A stretch of 64,000 nucleotides of DNA from Puccinellia tenuiflora (lineage: Eukaryota; Streptophyta; Magnoliopsida; Poales; Poaceae), in assembly GCA_012064385.1 (NCBI GenBank), contig QRDG01000141.1, forward strand, positions 258,444-322,443. The letters are read 5' to 3'. Under the pieces are notes generated by a model. It searched no databases and had not been told where the DNA came from. It was given only the letters and a program-made list of their open reading frames with translations. The first letter of the stretch is position 1; every line of letters begins with the position of its first letter. Below, one piece after another: positions 31,690 through 43,557 of the stretch. Position numbers and translations under genes: made by a program.

Positions 31690-32061
31690 TTAGTTAGTTC
31701 TCAACAGCTAGAAGAAGAGAATTAATATATAAGAAGGCTGGGTAGTGGACTAGTGGGTACTACTATAAAAGGAAGTTGCCGCGTTACACGTTATTTTTAA
31801 ACGCGGAAATGGGATTCCATTGGTGCGACCAGTTCATGCTAGAATTTGGAAGGGGACATTCTACTATGACTTTCATGATAGATGCAATCAGTTTGGCTAT
31901 GTTTCAAAATTCAAATATGTTGTCCAAACATATCTAGTATTACTCTTGTTTTGAAGATCTTGATGACACAAAGACAAGGTATCAAACATAAATTTAGTTG
32001 AAGGTTTGATTTACTGTCTTTGGAGGTTTCAAAAGCTTTGCAATTGAACCAAATGGAGTTT
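31690..32061 (-). repeat. Duplicated upstream DNA of the kinase gene pair (copy 1)
   Basis: This segment is similar to 47189-47640 upstream of the full kinase: shared landmarks include GCGGAAATGGGATTCCAT, ATGCAATCAGTTTGGCTATG (with changes) and GGTTTGATTTACTGTCTTTG (with changes). The similarity ends at TGGAGTTTT (about 32061), where the LINE begins. This shows that promoter and gene were duplicated together. Confidence 0.72.
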
Positions 32062-32395
32062 TACCTCGAAACAGGCTTTCGCCCCGCTTTATACATAAAG
32101 CAACCATCGTCATGCATCATTCATGCGTTGAGAGAAAACCAGGTTCAGCTGGGGCATCAGCTCAAAACATGCCCAAAAGGAAAGCAGAAAAGAAGGGTAA
32201 CTCCACAAAGGAGAGATCTAGCGACTAGTCGATGAAGGTAGGTAACGGGCCGCCACCAATAGCTGTTGTAGTATGCCGTCCAGTCGCTCCAAGTCCCGCT
32301 GTCTACACGACGGGTGCCACTGTTGCAGAAAAGGCAAGAATTTGAAGATAGAGTCAGAGGCACGCCTGAGGAAGATACGCTCGATAACCATCTTA

Positions 32396-33465
32396 TTACG
32401 TATAGTCCAAAGAGTCCAGGTCATCGTGGCAAACACTAACCAGAAGAGGCGCCTCCCTTACCGGTACGATTTGCCTGCACTTCGAGGAACTCGTCAAGGT
32501 CGGGGGCCAGCCACTCCGGCCCCAGCGAGATCGCCCAATCCATCCTATCTGAGGCCTGTGATAGCGAAAGTGGGAGGGGGGCCCGTAGGTCCTCCCACTT
32601 CTCCAACTCCGCAGGACTAAAGTTTCGATGTAAGTGGATATCCCAGGTCCTGTTGGGGGCGGCATCAGCCACCAGAACCATGGGATCAGAGCAGATAGCA
32701 AAGAGCTCAGGAAACTCACTACGTAGCAGTCGCCTACCAAGCCATGGATCCAGCCAGAAAAGGGTATCAGCTCCATCGCCTATGGAGATGATGATCCCCC
32801 GACGGATCTCATGCTTGATGGCCTGGAGGGCTCTCCAAAACTGAGATCCCTCCTTCCGGTCACATGCCAGGAGGGGCCGGCCTCGCAGGTACTTTGATTT
32901 GACCAGTTGAAGTCACAACCCCCCCTCATCCCTAAGGATACGCCAAACCCACTTCAGCATTAAGGCCTCATTCATGCGTCGGGAGGACATAATACCTAAA
33001 CCTCCAAACTCCTTTGGGGAGAAAATGTCCTCCCACTTGACCATATGATATTTCTGACAGCTGTTGGACCCCTGTCAAAAGAAGCGGGACAACTCTTTAT
33101 CAAAGTTGCCATGCACCCCTCCGGGAGGACGTACAGCCCCATCATATACATAGGCAGGCTAGAGAGGCAAGAGTCGATGAGGACCGTCTTGCTTCCCTTG
33201 GACGTAAATCTCCCTACCATGGTTCCGCTTTCGACTTGACCCGCCTAACTAGCAGGTCAAGATCTTTGATGAGGATCCTAGAGTCACGAATCGGCATCCC
33301 CGGATATCTAACTGGGAAGGTAGACAACCTACAGTTAAGGTTGTCCACGATCCGTTGTTGGTCTTCAGCGGAGTATCCCATGATCACGACCTCACTACAA
33401 GTTGATCTTGAGGCCTGACATGACCTCAAAGCAGAGGAGAAGGAACTTGAGGTTAATAATATCAA
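32396..33465 (-). pseudogene. LINE post-RT region, fragmented
   Basis: Three frames continue the element: GYSAEDQQRIVDNLNCRLST and RYPGMPI (33214-33465), GRFTSKGSKTVLIDSCLSSL (32996-33220), and a tryptophan-rich tail around 32436-32776. Separate frames show at least two further frameshifts. Confidence 0.75.
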
Positions 33466-33617
33466 GCTCCGACCCCTCCACCATAATCATCGTATCATCC
33501 GCATACTGGAGATGGGTCACCCCCCCCCCCCCCCCCCACCCGGGATAAGGTGACTGATCACCCCCGTAAGGTGGCCAGATCTCTTAGCCCGCTCTAAGAT
33601 TTCTACCAGGGTGTCTA

Positions 33618-34001
33618 CTACAGAGTTAAAGAGGAGGGGGAAATAGGATCCCCCTGCCTCACCCCGCATGACGGTCTAAAATGGGGACCCACTTCCCCAT
33701 TTATATTGATCGCGATGTTACCCGACATAACTAACTGCATGACCCACCCAATCATCATGTCATCCACGGCTCTCCGTGTCAACGCCAAACGGAGGAAGGC
33801 CCGGTCAAGACGGTCGTAGGCCTTCTGAAAATCTAGCTTCAGGAAGACACCCCTCTGGTGTCTAACCTTAACCTCATGAACAATCTCATGTAGTGCTAGA
33901 ATCCCATCGTGGATATACCGTCCTTTGAGGAAGGTGAATTGGTAGGGGTGCATCAAGCGCTCCATTAGTGGAGCCATCCTTGATGCACACACCCTTCGCA
34001 A
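33618..34001 (-). pseudogene. LINE RT, palm part
   Basis: Continues with FLKGRYIHDGILALHEIVHE, LKLDFQKAYDRLDRAFL and SCGVRQGDPISP. The next block, with the catalytic YADDTMIMVEG box, lies at about 33475-33520 in a different frame beside the 18-base C run. Confidence 0.85.
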
Positions 34002-34578
34002 AAATCCGCTGGATGACGTTGATCACCATAATCGGTCGAAATTGGCGGATATCCGTGGCCCCCACGACCTTGGGGATCAGGGTAATCACGCCAAAGTTCA
34101 GACGAGACATTACCAACGTTCCAGTGTAGAACTCCTGGAACATCGGCATGACCACCGCCTTAACAGTCTCCCAGAAAGTCTGGAAAAAAACGACCGGTGG
34201 GCCATCCGGGCCAGGGGCCGAGTTAGCCTTCATCTCCATAACCGCACGAGTCACCTCTTCCAACGAGAAAGGGAGTGTGAGCTCCACATTCTCGTTGTCG
34301 GAGACCCTAGCCCCCACTGGCCATAGGTCTTCAGCTAACGAGATCCCCGAGCGGGGGCCCGCCGTGAAGAGATCCTTATAAAAGGAGTAGACGTGGGTGG
34401 AGATATCCCTGGCATCCTCCAGGAGGTTACCGTCCGCCCAAAGGCACGGTATGGAACACTTTCTACGACGCCTGTTAGCAATGGCGTGGAAGTAGGCCGT
34501 GTTCGCCTCCCCTTTTAGAGTCCAATTCTGGCAACTCCGCTGTCGCCAGAAGGCCTCCTCGCTCTTGTAGATCCCCAT
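33886..34578 (-). pseudogene. LINE RT, N-terminal part
   Basis: The frame carries WRQRSCQNWTLKGEANTAYF (pre-RT linker), SAPGPDGPPVVFFQTFW, and FGVITLIPKVVGATDIRQFR (RT blocks 1-2). It drops out of frame after INVIQRIFAKGV. Confidence 0.85.
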
Positions 34579-34867
34579 CAGGGACCTCTCTAGGTCATAC
34601 CGCTGAAGCCACTCCTCAGTGGTGAGACATACCGAGTCTGAAGCTAGGTCAAGCGTCTGAATATGGCCTAGGATAGCAGCCTTCTACTGGCGAATCGCTG
34701 CCCCAAAATTGGCCCCCCATCCCCGCATGAATTGGCGAGCCAATTGAGCGCAGGGGTGCCACACATCCACCGCGTTAAACACTCGTGGCTGCTACGAAAA
34801 GGTATGAGTGGATCGATTACACCTACAAAACAAAATCCTCCCTTAAAGCGTTCCAATTCGTCGAGAG

Positions 34868-35003
34868 ATCACCCTCTATCTATCCTATGCATTTTGACTT
34901 TACAGACATTGTTTGTAATTACCAATTAACAATGACTTTTTGTTTTCAGTATTAACGATGTCTGCAAAGTCAAATGCACAATATAGATGGAGGCATAATG
35001 CAT
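34868..35003. repeat. Hairpin-forming inverted repeat (MITE-like)
   Basis: Arms of about 50 bp, CCCTCTATCTAT ... GACTTTACAGACAT on the left and ATGTCTGCAAAGTC ... ATAGATGGAGG on the right, flank a loop of about 25 bases. The arrangement is that of a small foldback element. A target duplication is not obvious. Confidence 0.6.
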
Positions 35004-35845
35004 ACTGACAGCTATCGCAAAAAGAACTATGCTTGTGATAAGCTAGCCCAATTAGTAGAAGTTTAGGCCTTATCTTGCACCGGGGCCCTCAAATACCAGG
35101 GCCGGCCTTGGCGTCGTGGGTCGCTTCCTTCATGAAGGTGTCGCTATTGGAGCCCCTCTTGTTTACTCTCAAGTTGCTATTGTTGGTCGTTGATGGCAAA
35201 GTCAAAAAAAATGAAGATTTTGATATGTTTTTCAAAAAGGGAAATGCTGGTGATCAGCCGGGGGATCGTCCGTGTCGCAACCTCCTCCCTCTCAGCGCGC
35301 CACGCCTCATGTGTGATGCACCCATATTCTGTGCCTATCTCCTCTCCTTTCCTTCCTATCCATTCATTTTTGTCAACACCACGAAGCCTCCAGAGAGCTC
35401 ACGACAATGTCGTCGCCTCCCCATGCGCTACCGCCCATGGCTCCCCTCGACCTGGTTCTTAGCCGGTTGGTGCACGCCAGCGAGCCGCGGCCATGCTCGC
35501 CCTACTCCCTCCTCGCTTCCTCGTGCAAACCATCATCGAGCACTTGTCCACTGTGTCCTCGCCCAGCGCAACAACGCCGGCGAGCCGCGACCATGCTCGC
35601 CCGACTACCTCCCCTATTCCTCGCGCCACCGCCATGAAGCACGCCCTCCACCGCGTCCCTGCCTTCGAGCTTGTGTCGACCTTTTGTCCCTCCGTCAACC
35701 GCCCTCGCCGGAGCTCCTCCTCAACATCGTCCGTCCGGCATTGCGGTGAGGCGATAGTAGGCCAGCCTTGCTATGAGCGACGTCCTTTGCTGTTGCGACA
35801 ACATGTCGGCGCTGCTCTGACGGACGCCGCTGCGACGGCAAGCTA
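35004..35845. other. Intergenic DNA, GC-rich right part, no gene supported
   Basis: Frames up to 224 codons exist on the plus strand (35075-35749), but they are proline/serine/arginine-rich, overlap frames on both strands, and show no family resemblance. The CTCGCCCxxCTxC motif recurs, consistent with a duplicated low-complexity stretch. Confidence 0.45.
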
Positions 35846-36111
35846 GCGTTGCTATGATCCGCGTTCGCGGTGCTACCATGCACCAATGGCAGTGCTACAA
35901 AGGAGGGGCAGCGCTGCTACCGTGCGCACGCGGCGGCGCTACAAAGAATGACAGTTGTGCTACAAAGGAGGGACGGCGATGCTACCGTGCGCCAGCGGCG
36001 GTGCTATTGCACGCTCGCGGCGATGCTACTGTCTGCCCGCGGCGATGCTATTGTACACCAACGGCTTTGCTTCAAAGGTTTGGTGGCGATGCTACAAAGG
36101 TTCGATGGCGA
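35846..36111. repeat. Degenerate GGCGATGCTAC minisatellite
   Basis: The motif GGCGATGCTAC or a variant (GGCGGTGCTATT, GGCAGTGCTACAAA) recurs roughly every 20-26 bases about twelve times, often followed by CAAAGG or CGTGCGCC. This type of array is common at the edges of cereal transposons. The inverted LTR begins at its right end. Confidence 0.75.
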
Positions 36112-37486
36112 TGCTATGATGGCGTGGATCATACGTTCGCTGGGAACCCCAAGAGAAAGGTATGATGCAGCGTAGCAGCAGTTTTCCCTTAATTACAAAA
36201 TTAAGGTTGTCGAATCCAGTAGGACTTGGAGAAGGCTTAGCAAGGTGTCAACGGTGCCGTTTACGACAATTGACGTGGACCTACACACAATCACAAACAA
36301 ACTACTTTGCCCAAACGAAATAAAAAGGTTGTCAATCTATCCGGCTTGTTGAACACAGAGAATTAAATGTGCAAGTGTAAAATATGATGAGAACAAAATA
36401 TGACCAGCAAGCAAATGAGTACGGAAAGCTATTAAAACGGTTATAAACAGTGTAGGAAAATAGGACCGAGGTGCACAGATAACTAGTGGTGTCTCTCGAG
36501 AAGATATGCATGATGGGTAAACAAATTACAGCAAGACAATTGATAAAATTGTGGGCGCATAACAATGCTATCATAAAACAATATAATTCACAATTTCATC
36601 TAATATGGGCATTACGTCAAAATACATAGACCGTTATCCAACTGCATCTATGACTAATAATCCACCCCCGAGATCGCTATCCAGCATGTCTCTCAGAAGT
36701 ATTAAGTTGCAAGCAACAGATCATTACAATAAGCATTGTGCGTAATGTAAGGAATGTAAATAACACAAGGAAATTACACCGCTATTTTCTCCCTAGTGGC
36801 AATAGCACATTCGTTGGCATGAGCGTTTCTGTCAGTCGCACTCTGCTCAAGAAGGCATGAACCCACTATCTAGCATAAATACTCTCTCATACAACACTAA
36901 CAATTACTTTGGCAAAGCATCCACTAGCATCCGAGAGCATGCAAGATCATAAATAAAACATAACATAGAGATGAACAAATAATGATTTCCACAATTAATT
37001 GGATCCAAGCAAACACATCATGTAGCAGTTACAGATAATATGATCTTGATCATGATAGGCATCTCACAAGATCTAAGCAATGAAGTACAAGGAGGAGAGA
37101 CAACCATCTAGCTACTGCCATTGACCCTTAGTCCCGTGGTGGACTACTCACGCATCACACCGGAGGCAGGCATGGTGGGTAGATGCCTCCAGTGATGATC
37201 TCCCCCTTCGGCGGGGTGCCGAGAAGAGTTTCAGAACCCTCCCGATCTAGGGTTGGCGATGACGGCGGCCTCGGATGTTTCTGGAGAATCTGATCGCGTA
37301 CTTGCGGTTTCGGGACGAAGACGATTTATAGGCGAAAGGGCGACTCGAGGAGGCGACGGAGTCGCCTAGGTGGGACCCCGGCGCGGCCAGCACCTGGGCC
37401 GCGCCTGGGTGGCGTCTAGGTATGTGCCCCCCCCCCCCCCTTCAGCTCCCCTCCTGGCTTCGTCTTTGTTTGTTCGTGAAAATAAT

Positions 37487-37694
37487 TCACGTAAATTTGC
37501 AGATGATTTTGAGAAACTTACCCGAACAACTTTTTTGAAACAAAAAGACAGCAGAAAATAGGAACTGGCACTGGACATCTTGTCAATAGGTCACGTAAAT
37601 TTGCAGATGATTTTGAGAAACTTACCCGAACAACTTTTTTGAAACAAAAAGATAGCAGAAAATAGGAACTGGCACTGGACATCTTGTCAATAGG
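37487..37694. repeat. 104-bp tandem duplication in the inverted LTR
   Basis: Units 37487-37590 and 37591-37694 start TCACGTAAATTTGCAG and end TTGTCAATAGG. They differ at a single base (GACAGCAG versus GATAGCAG), so the duplication is recent. The forward 3' LTR at 43.6 kb has only one copy of the region. Confidence 0.93.
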
Positions 37695-37726
37695 TTAGTT
37701 CTATAAATTATACCAAAACGATATAA

Positions 37727-37765
37727 AAACATTATAAAAACATTATAAAAACATTATAAAAACTT
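37727..37765. repeat. 11-bp microsatellite
   Basis: Four tandem copies of AAAAACATTAT with almost no variation, inside the inverted LTR. Confidence 0.85.
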
Positions 37766-37829
37766 GTGACACTGATATATAATAAAGCATGGAACATCAA
37801 GAATTATAGATACGTCTGAGACGCCCAAC

Positions 37830-38952
37830 AGCCCCAGATGCCCCCCAGGCATGGCCGGAGGGGGAGATCATCACCGGAGGCACCTACACCACCATGCCTT
37901 CCTCCAGAGTGATGCGTGACTAGTCCCCACGGGACTACGGGTCCATGGTAGTAGCTAGATGATTGTCTCTTCTCCTTGTAATCCATTGTTTAGGTCTTGT
38001 GAGCTGCCTATCATGATCAAGGTCGTATTATCTGTAACTGCTACATGATGTGTTTGCTTGGATCCGATGACTTGTGAAAATCATTACTCTTGTTCATCTC
38101 TATGTTATATTTTATCTATGATCTTGCATGCTCTTTGATGCTAGTGGATGATTTGGCCAAGTAATTGTTATTATTCTTTAGAGTGAGTATTTATGCTAGA
38201 TAGTGGGTTCATGCCTTCTTGAGCAGAGTGCGACTGACAGAAACATTCAAGCCAACGAATGTGTTGTTGCCACTAGGGAGAAAACAGCGGTGTTATTTTA
38301 TTGTATTATTTATATTGCTTACATGATGCACAATGCTTATTGCAATGATCTGTTGCTTGCAACTTAATATTTCTGGGAGACATGCTGGATAGCGATCTCG
38401 GGGATTGATTATTAGTCATAGACGCAGTTGGATAACGGTCTATGTATTTTGACGTAATGCCCAAATTAGATGAAACGGTGAACTATATTGTTTTATGATA
38501 GCATTGTTATGCGTCCACAATTTTGTCAATTGCCTTGCTATAATTTGTTTACCCATCATGCATATCTTCTGGAGAGACACCACTAGTTATCTATGGACCC
38601 CGGTCCTATTTTCCTACACGGTTTACAGCTGTTTTAATAGCTTTCCGTACTCATTTTCTCTCTGATCATATTTTGCTCTCATCATATTTTACACTTGCAC
38701 ATTTAATTCTTTGTGTTCAGCAAGCCGGAGATATTGAAAACCTCTCTGTTTCGTTGGGGCAAAATAGTTTGTTCGCGATTGTGTGCAGGTCCACGTCAAT
38801 TGTCGTAAACGGCGACGTTGACACCTCGCTAAGCCCTCTCCAAGTCCTACTGGATCTGACAACCTTTGTTTTGTAATCAAGGGAAAACTGCTGCTGCATC
38901 ATACCTTTCTCTTGGGGTTCCCGAGCGACCGTGTGATCCACGTCATTAAGCA
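37830..38952 (+). repeat. Truncated 5' LTR
   Basis: Corresponds to the 3' LTR from about its position 250 onward and ends GATCCACGTCATTAAGCA. The missing start is replaced by the head of the inverted LTR. Together with 36112-37225 it forms an inverted repeat of roughly 1.1 kb per arm separated by about 0.63 kb. Confidence 0.85.
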
Positions 38953-39212
38953 AGCTTTTTTCTGGTGCCATTGCCGGGGACTTGGAAGCTTCACCAAGGG
39001 GAGTTTCACACATCCTTTCACTTTACTTTGTTATTGTCTTGCTTAGTATATTTTTTGTTAGTCTTGTTTTGCTTTTCGTTCGCCTTAAAACTCGAAAACA
39101 CAAAAAAAAAATCCAACAAGTAGTCTCTTTTTGTTTTGCTTAGTTTCTTGCTTTAATATTGCTAAAGTGGGTTCATCTGAGAATACTAAGTTGTGTGACT
39201 TCACTAGCACGA

Positions 39213-40523
39213 ACAATGATGATTTTATATGCACACCTATTGCTCCACCGGCTTCCATAGCCGAATTTTATGAAATAAAGCATGCTTTGTTAAATCTTTT
39301 CATATAAAAGCAATTTTCTGGTGCTAGTGGTGATGATGTCGCCTCTCATTTAAATAACTTTGTTGAGTTATGTGATATGCAAAAATATAAAGAAGTAGAG
39401 GGCGACATTGTAAAACTGAAACTTTTCCTTTTTCCTTAAGAGGACGTGCTAAAGATTGGTTGTTATCTTTGCCTAGAAATAGTATTGATTCTTGGGCTAA
39501 ATGCAAATATGCTTTTATTGGGAAGTATTATCCACCTGCAAAAATTATACAACTAACATTATGAACTTTAAACAATTTGATAATGAACTTGTTTCTCAAG
39601 CTTGGGAGAGAATGAAATCTCTAGTTAAAAATTGTCCCACTCATGGACTGACTACTTGGATGGTCATCCAAACTTTTTATGCAGGATTGAATTTTTCTTC
39701 AAGGAACCTATTGGATTCGGCCGCTGGAGGTACCTTCATGTCCACCACATTAGGTGCTGCAACAAAACTCTTGGATGAAATGAAGGCAAATTATTCGCAA
39801 CGGCACACCGAAAGAGCTCCTAGTGGTAAGAAGGTAAATTCTGTCGAGGAAATGTCCTCTCCGAGTGATAAGGTTGATATGATTATGTCTATGCTTGCTA
39901 GTAAACAAGTTCCTATCGATCCAAATAATGGTCCTTTAGCTTCTTTCGATGCTCAAGAGGAGCAAGTTTATGTTAATGTTGTTAAAAATAATTTCAACAA
40001 CAATGCTTATAGGAACAACTTTGGTAATAATTATAAACTTTATCCTCCAAATAATGGTAATCCTTATGGCAATTCTTATGGTAATTCTTACAACAATAAT
40101 AGAAGTGTGTCCTCTGATCTTGAAAACATGCTTAAAGATTTTATCACTTCACAAAAATCTTTCAATAAAATTGTTGGAGAAAAGCTTGAGAAACTTGATA
40201 ATCTTGTTGCTAATGTTGACAACCTTTATCATGAAGTTGATTTTCTTAAAATAAAAATTCTACCTCATGATGTTAAGGAACATAAAACTTTAAATGCCCA
40301 CGCTAGGTGGGAAAGAGAAGAAAGAGAGGCTGAAATTGCTAAAAATAGTAAGGTTGCTAATGTTTGCACTATTTATACTAATGAGGATATTAGAATGTTA
40401 AATGCTCAAGAGTCATCTACAGCACCTAAGTATACCAATGGTAAAAGAATTGGAGTTGGAAAAATTCTGAAATTGTTTTTGATAAAAATGCTGAAATTAG
40501 TTTTGATAATATGGATTCTTTAG
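39213..40523 (+). pseudogene. Gypsy-type gag
   Basis: The first third, interrupted by stops and a frameshift, reads CTPIAPPASIAEFYEIKHAL, HLNNFVELCDMQKYK and FSLRGRAKDWLLSLP, the retrotransposon gag signature. From 39558 one frame continues with MNFKQFDNELVSQAWERMKS and CPTHGLTTWM, then an asparagine-rich stretch (NNNAYRNNFGNN) and a coiled-coil-like C-terminus. No zinc knuckle was recognised. The broken start means it cannot be translated whole. Confidence 0.82.
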
Positions 40524-40636
40524 GGGACAATGCTCCTGTTATTTTTTATGACAATGATTTTGATTTTGATAATTGTAACCTTACATAAGTTATAAAATTT
40601 TTACAAAAGGTTTCTAAAACACCTAATGCTAGTAAA

Positions 40637-41194
40637 ATGAAGTTGGCTTTTACTAAGCATATTACTAATTCTCTCATTGAGGTGGGGGAAGAAAAGCTTA
40701 AATGTGAATTCTCTATTCCGAGGAAATTAAAGGATGCTTGGGAACCTACCATTAGGATGGAAGCTAATGATTTTGAGTGTAATGATTTGTGTGATCTTGG
40801 TTCTAGTATCTCAATTATGCCAAAAAAGTTATATGATGCCCGTGATTTTGGACCACTAGAATATTGTGATTTGAATGTGAATTTTCTTGATGCCACTTCG
40901 CATACAACTTTGGGTAAAATAGATGATGTTCTCATCATGGTTAATGGTAATTATGTTCCCATTGATTTTATTGTTATGGATCTTGATTTTAAACTTCCTT
41001 GTCCAATTATTTTGAGAAGACCGTTTCTTACAACTGTTGGTGCTATTATTGATATGAGAGTCGGCAATATTAAATTTCAATTTCCACTGAAAAAAGGGAT
41101 GGAACATTTCCCTATGAATAGGATAAAGAAACCTTTTGATTCCATGGTTAAGCCAAAGAATGGTTTTGAAGTTGGTACTATTGATAAAACTTGA
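40637..41194 (+). pseudogene. Retroviral-type aspartic protease domain of the Gypsy element
   Basis: A 185-codon frame with FSIPRKL, CDLGSSISIMPKKLYD (D-x-G-S active-site-like motif), FIVMDLDFKLPCPIILRRPF and a C-terminal GVxIDMRxGNIKF block, the fold of gag-pre-protease domains in this element group. The frame starts in a short gap after gag. No RT follows: the frame stops at 41194 and the next 2.3 kb are non-coding. Confidence 0.8.
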
Positions 41195-43557
41195 ATTTGC
41201 CCTTTTGCCTAGCTAAAAGGCATTAAAGAAAAGCGCTTATGGGAGACAACCCAATTTATTTTTACCTACTGTTTCTTTTTTGTTTGTTCTTATTTTGGGT
41301 GATGTTACCCCTGTAACAAATCTCTGGTGCCTTTTTTTTATTTTTTATGCCAAGAATAGCCTCTAAAGAGAGGGAGACTAATTTGTGAGTTTGCTATCCA
41401 GAAACAGATTTATGTTCTTCATTGTTCGAAAATCCAAAAAAATCACAGAACGTTGTCTGTGGCTGCAAATTTTTGACAACAAGCATCAGGGTCTTGTCTA
41501 CCTTTCTTTAGTTTTACTTTTCTGATTTGAGGTCCATAAGTACCCCGAAAAAATTCATCTTTACAGTCTATTCTGTTTTCGACAGATTCTGACTTATTTT
41601 TACATTGCTTCCTTTACGGGCAAAGTGAGGTTCTTTTGAGGTCAAGAGCTTTACTTAGACCTTGGTGACAGTAGCTAACGTTTAAAAAAAGTTCATGATA
41701 TGTGCTTTGGAACTGAATTAAGATATTGTTTTTGTGGACTAACCCCTCTAATGAAATTGCTATAAGTTTTGCGTGAATGAAGTTTTCAAGTATTGAATAG
41801 CGAGGTTGTGAATGAAGATCAAAAAGGGATAAAAGCTCAAGCTTGGAGAAGCTCTCATGGACCCTCCTCTGAAATATTCAAGAAGTCACAAGCGTCTAAC
41901 TCATGGTACTATATTTTTATTCCTTTACACATTATGTGTTATTCTTAGAGCGTCAGTTTGTTTTTACTTTCAGTTTGTTTAAGTTTTGTTCTCTGCTCTT
42001 TGCAATAAATTGGATCCTTGCATGCTTGTTTGGGACAGAGGCACGCTCAGCCTTTTGTTAAAACACTCATGTTTTTCACTTATATGTGTTGAGTGTTTAG
42101 CTTTTATTATTCTTGCTCTAGCTCTTAAGTTGATTGGTGTTTGGTTGAAAGGAAATTATCATGTAGGAAGTGTAAAAAGAAGTGTGTGCATAATCTTGTA
42201 TATCATTGTCTTGAATATTTGATACTTGTCAATTGATTAGAGATATGAAGTAGATTGATGATAAACTTGTGGATAATTTACTTAAGAATGGATTAGTAAA
42301 GAACTACCATAAAGCTTAAAATTATGGCGCTTGTCCTGCTTGGTAGCTCTCAAAGTCTAGATGGTTTGGCTAACAAGGTAGACGGTGTGAAGTCTAATGG
42401 TTATGCTTAATGTATATCTGTAGTCATTCATTGAACTAAGTTCGTGTTATGTGTTTGCTTGATATCTTGCTAAGCCTAAAAATTCCGTACTAAAGGGAAT
42501 ACTTCTCGTGCATCCAAATCCCCGAGCCAAATATATTTGCCATTTGTTTCTATCATACCTACCTACATGTGGTATTTCCTTGCCACTCCAAGTAAATTTG
42601 TCATGTGCTACTTTAAAATTTCAAAATATTCCAATTTGTGTCTCTGTTTTTATCTCATGAGGAAGTAGTAAGGAAGTTAGTTATATCCTGTGCCAAGCAA
42701 GGTTATTTCCCCCCTTTCACCTAGTGAGCATGGATTACGTGCTCAGTTAAATTTGCCGAGAGCTGGCCAAGGGTTCCGAACCCGCAAAATGTAAATTCAA
42801 CATCATTAATATCTCCTTCACACAGTGCAAACTGAGAAATAAGTCAAACATTGGCTAGTGATAAACAAAGGAGAAAGAGGAATGTTCTCGTTCCTCTATG
42901 GGAGCCGCTCTCACAAGTCTAAAACCTTGCTTGGTGTGGGGGACTAGCTAATTTCTTTGCTGTGGAGTCATTGACGAAAGCATGCATATCTCAAAATTAT
43001 TTTAATTATGTTTCATAAAAAAGTTAAAAAGTTGTAGCACATGACTAATCCCTGCTTCCCTCTGCGAAGGGTCTTTCTTTTACTTTTATGTTGAGTTAGT
43101 TTTTCTCTCCCATCTTTACCTCTCAAGCAATCACATAGTATCAACTTTGGTGCAAGTCCTACTACATGTTATCTTTATGTCTAACCACGAAAACTTTGTA
43201 TTGACTTTATCTTGAGGTAATATGTTGCAAGTTGAAGATTTTGCTAAAACTTAAATCTTCCTTTATGTTGGTCAAACACCTTTGTCGAAAGAATATTGCT
43301 TTGTGAGATATCAATCATGTCGAGATTCATACTTTTAGGTCTCCAAAGTACTATTTGCGAAAAATTCTTGTTTAGATGTTTCACTTGGTTGATCATTGTT
43401 TACTTCATTCAATGCACCATTGTCTTTGATTAATTCATTCAAATCAGATGCTTTACATTATTACTTGATCAAGATTGTGTTGGTAGCATGTCACTTCAAA
43501 AATTATTTTGTTATCATTTACCTACTCGAGGATGAGCATTAATTAAGCTTGGGATGT
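41195..43557. other. Non-coding internal region of the Gypsy-type element
   Basis: About 2.3 kb without reading frames, where autonomous relatives carry RT, RNase H and integrase. It ends with GAGGATGAGCATTAATTAAG and a purine-rich GCTTGGGA stretch immediately before the 3' LTR, the expected polypurine-tract position. Confidence 0.7.

Larger units (their letters stand above)
32062..34860 (-). mobile_element. Decayed LINE, minus strand
   Basis: Reading right to left, fragments of a non-LTR retrotransposon ORF2 are seen in the correct order: the pre-RT linker, RT fingers and palm, the YADD catalytic box, the post-RT block and 3' end. The 3' end lies at a short T run (TGGAGTTTT) precisely where the duplicated kinase upstream segment is interrupted, giving a good left boundary. 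It belongs to a different lineage from the LINE at 9.8 kb. Many frameshifts and an 18-base C run disrupt it. Confidence 0.82.
36112..37829 (-). mobile_element. Inverted solo LTR (Gypsy-type)
   Basis: In reverse orientation this is the same LTR family as those of the element to the right: it starts TCTCAGACGTATCTATAATT at 37829 (the first few bases of TGATACG are missing) and ends with GATCCACGCC and a terminal CA at 36112. No internal domain is attached. It carries an internal 104-bp tandem duplication, an 11-bp microsatellite and a 14-base C run. Its start is fused directly to the truncated forward LTR, giving a head-to-head arrangement. Confidence 0.8.

Noticed and set aside
35075..35749. 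224-codon frame
   Set aside because: Proline/serine/arginine-rich with overlapping frames, no ATG context or homology; likely composition artefact.
35846..36111. CRISPR-like array from the regular GGCGATGCTAC spacing
   Set aside because: Units are degenerate, spacers are not unique sequences, and the genome is a plant.
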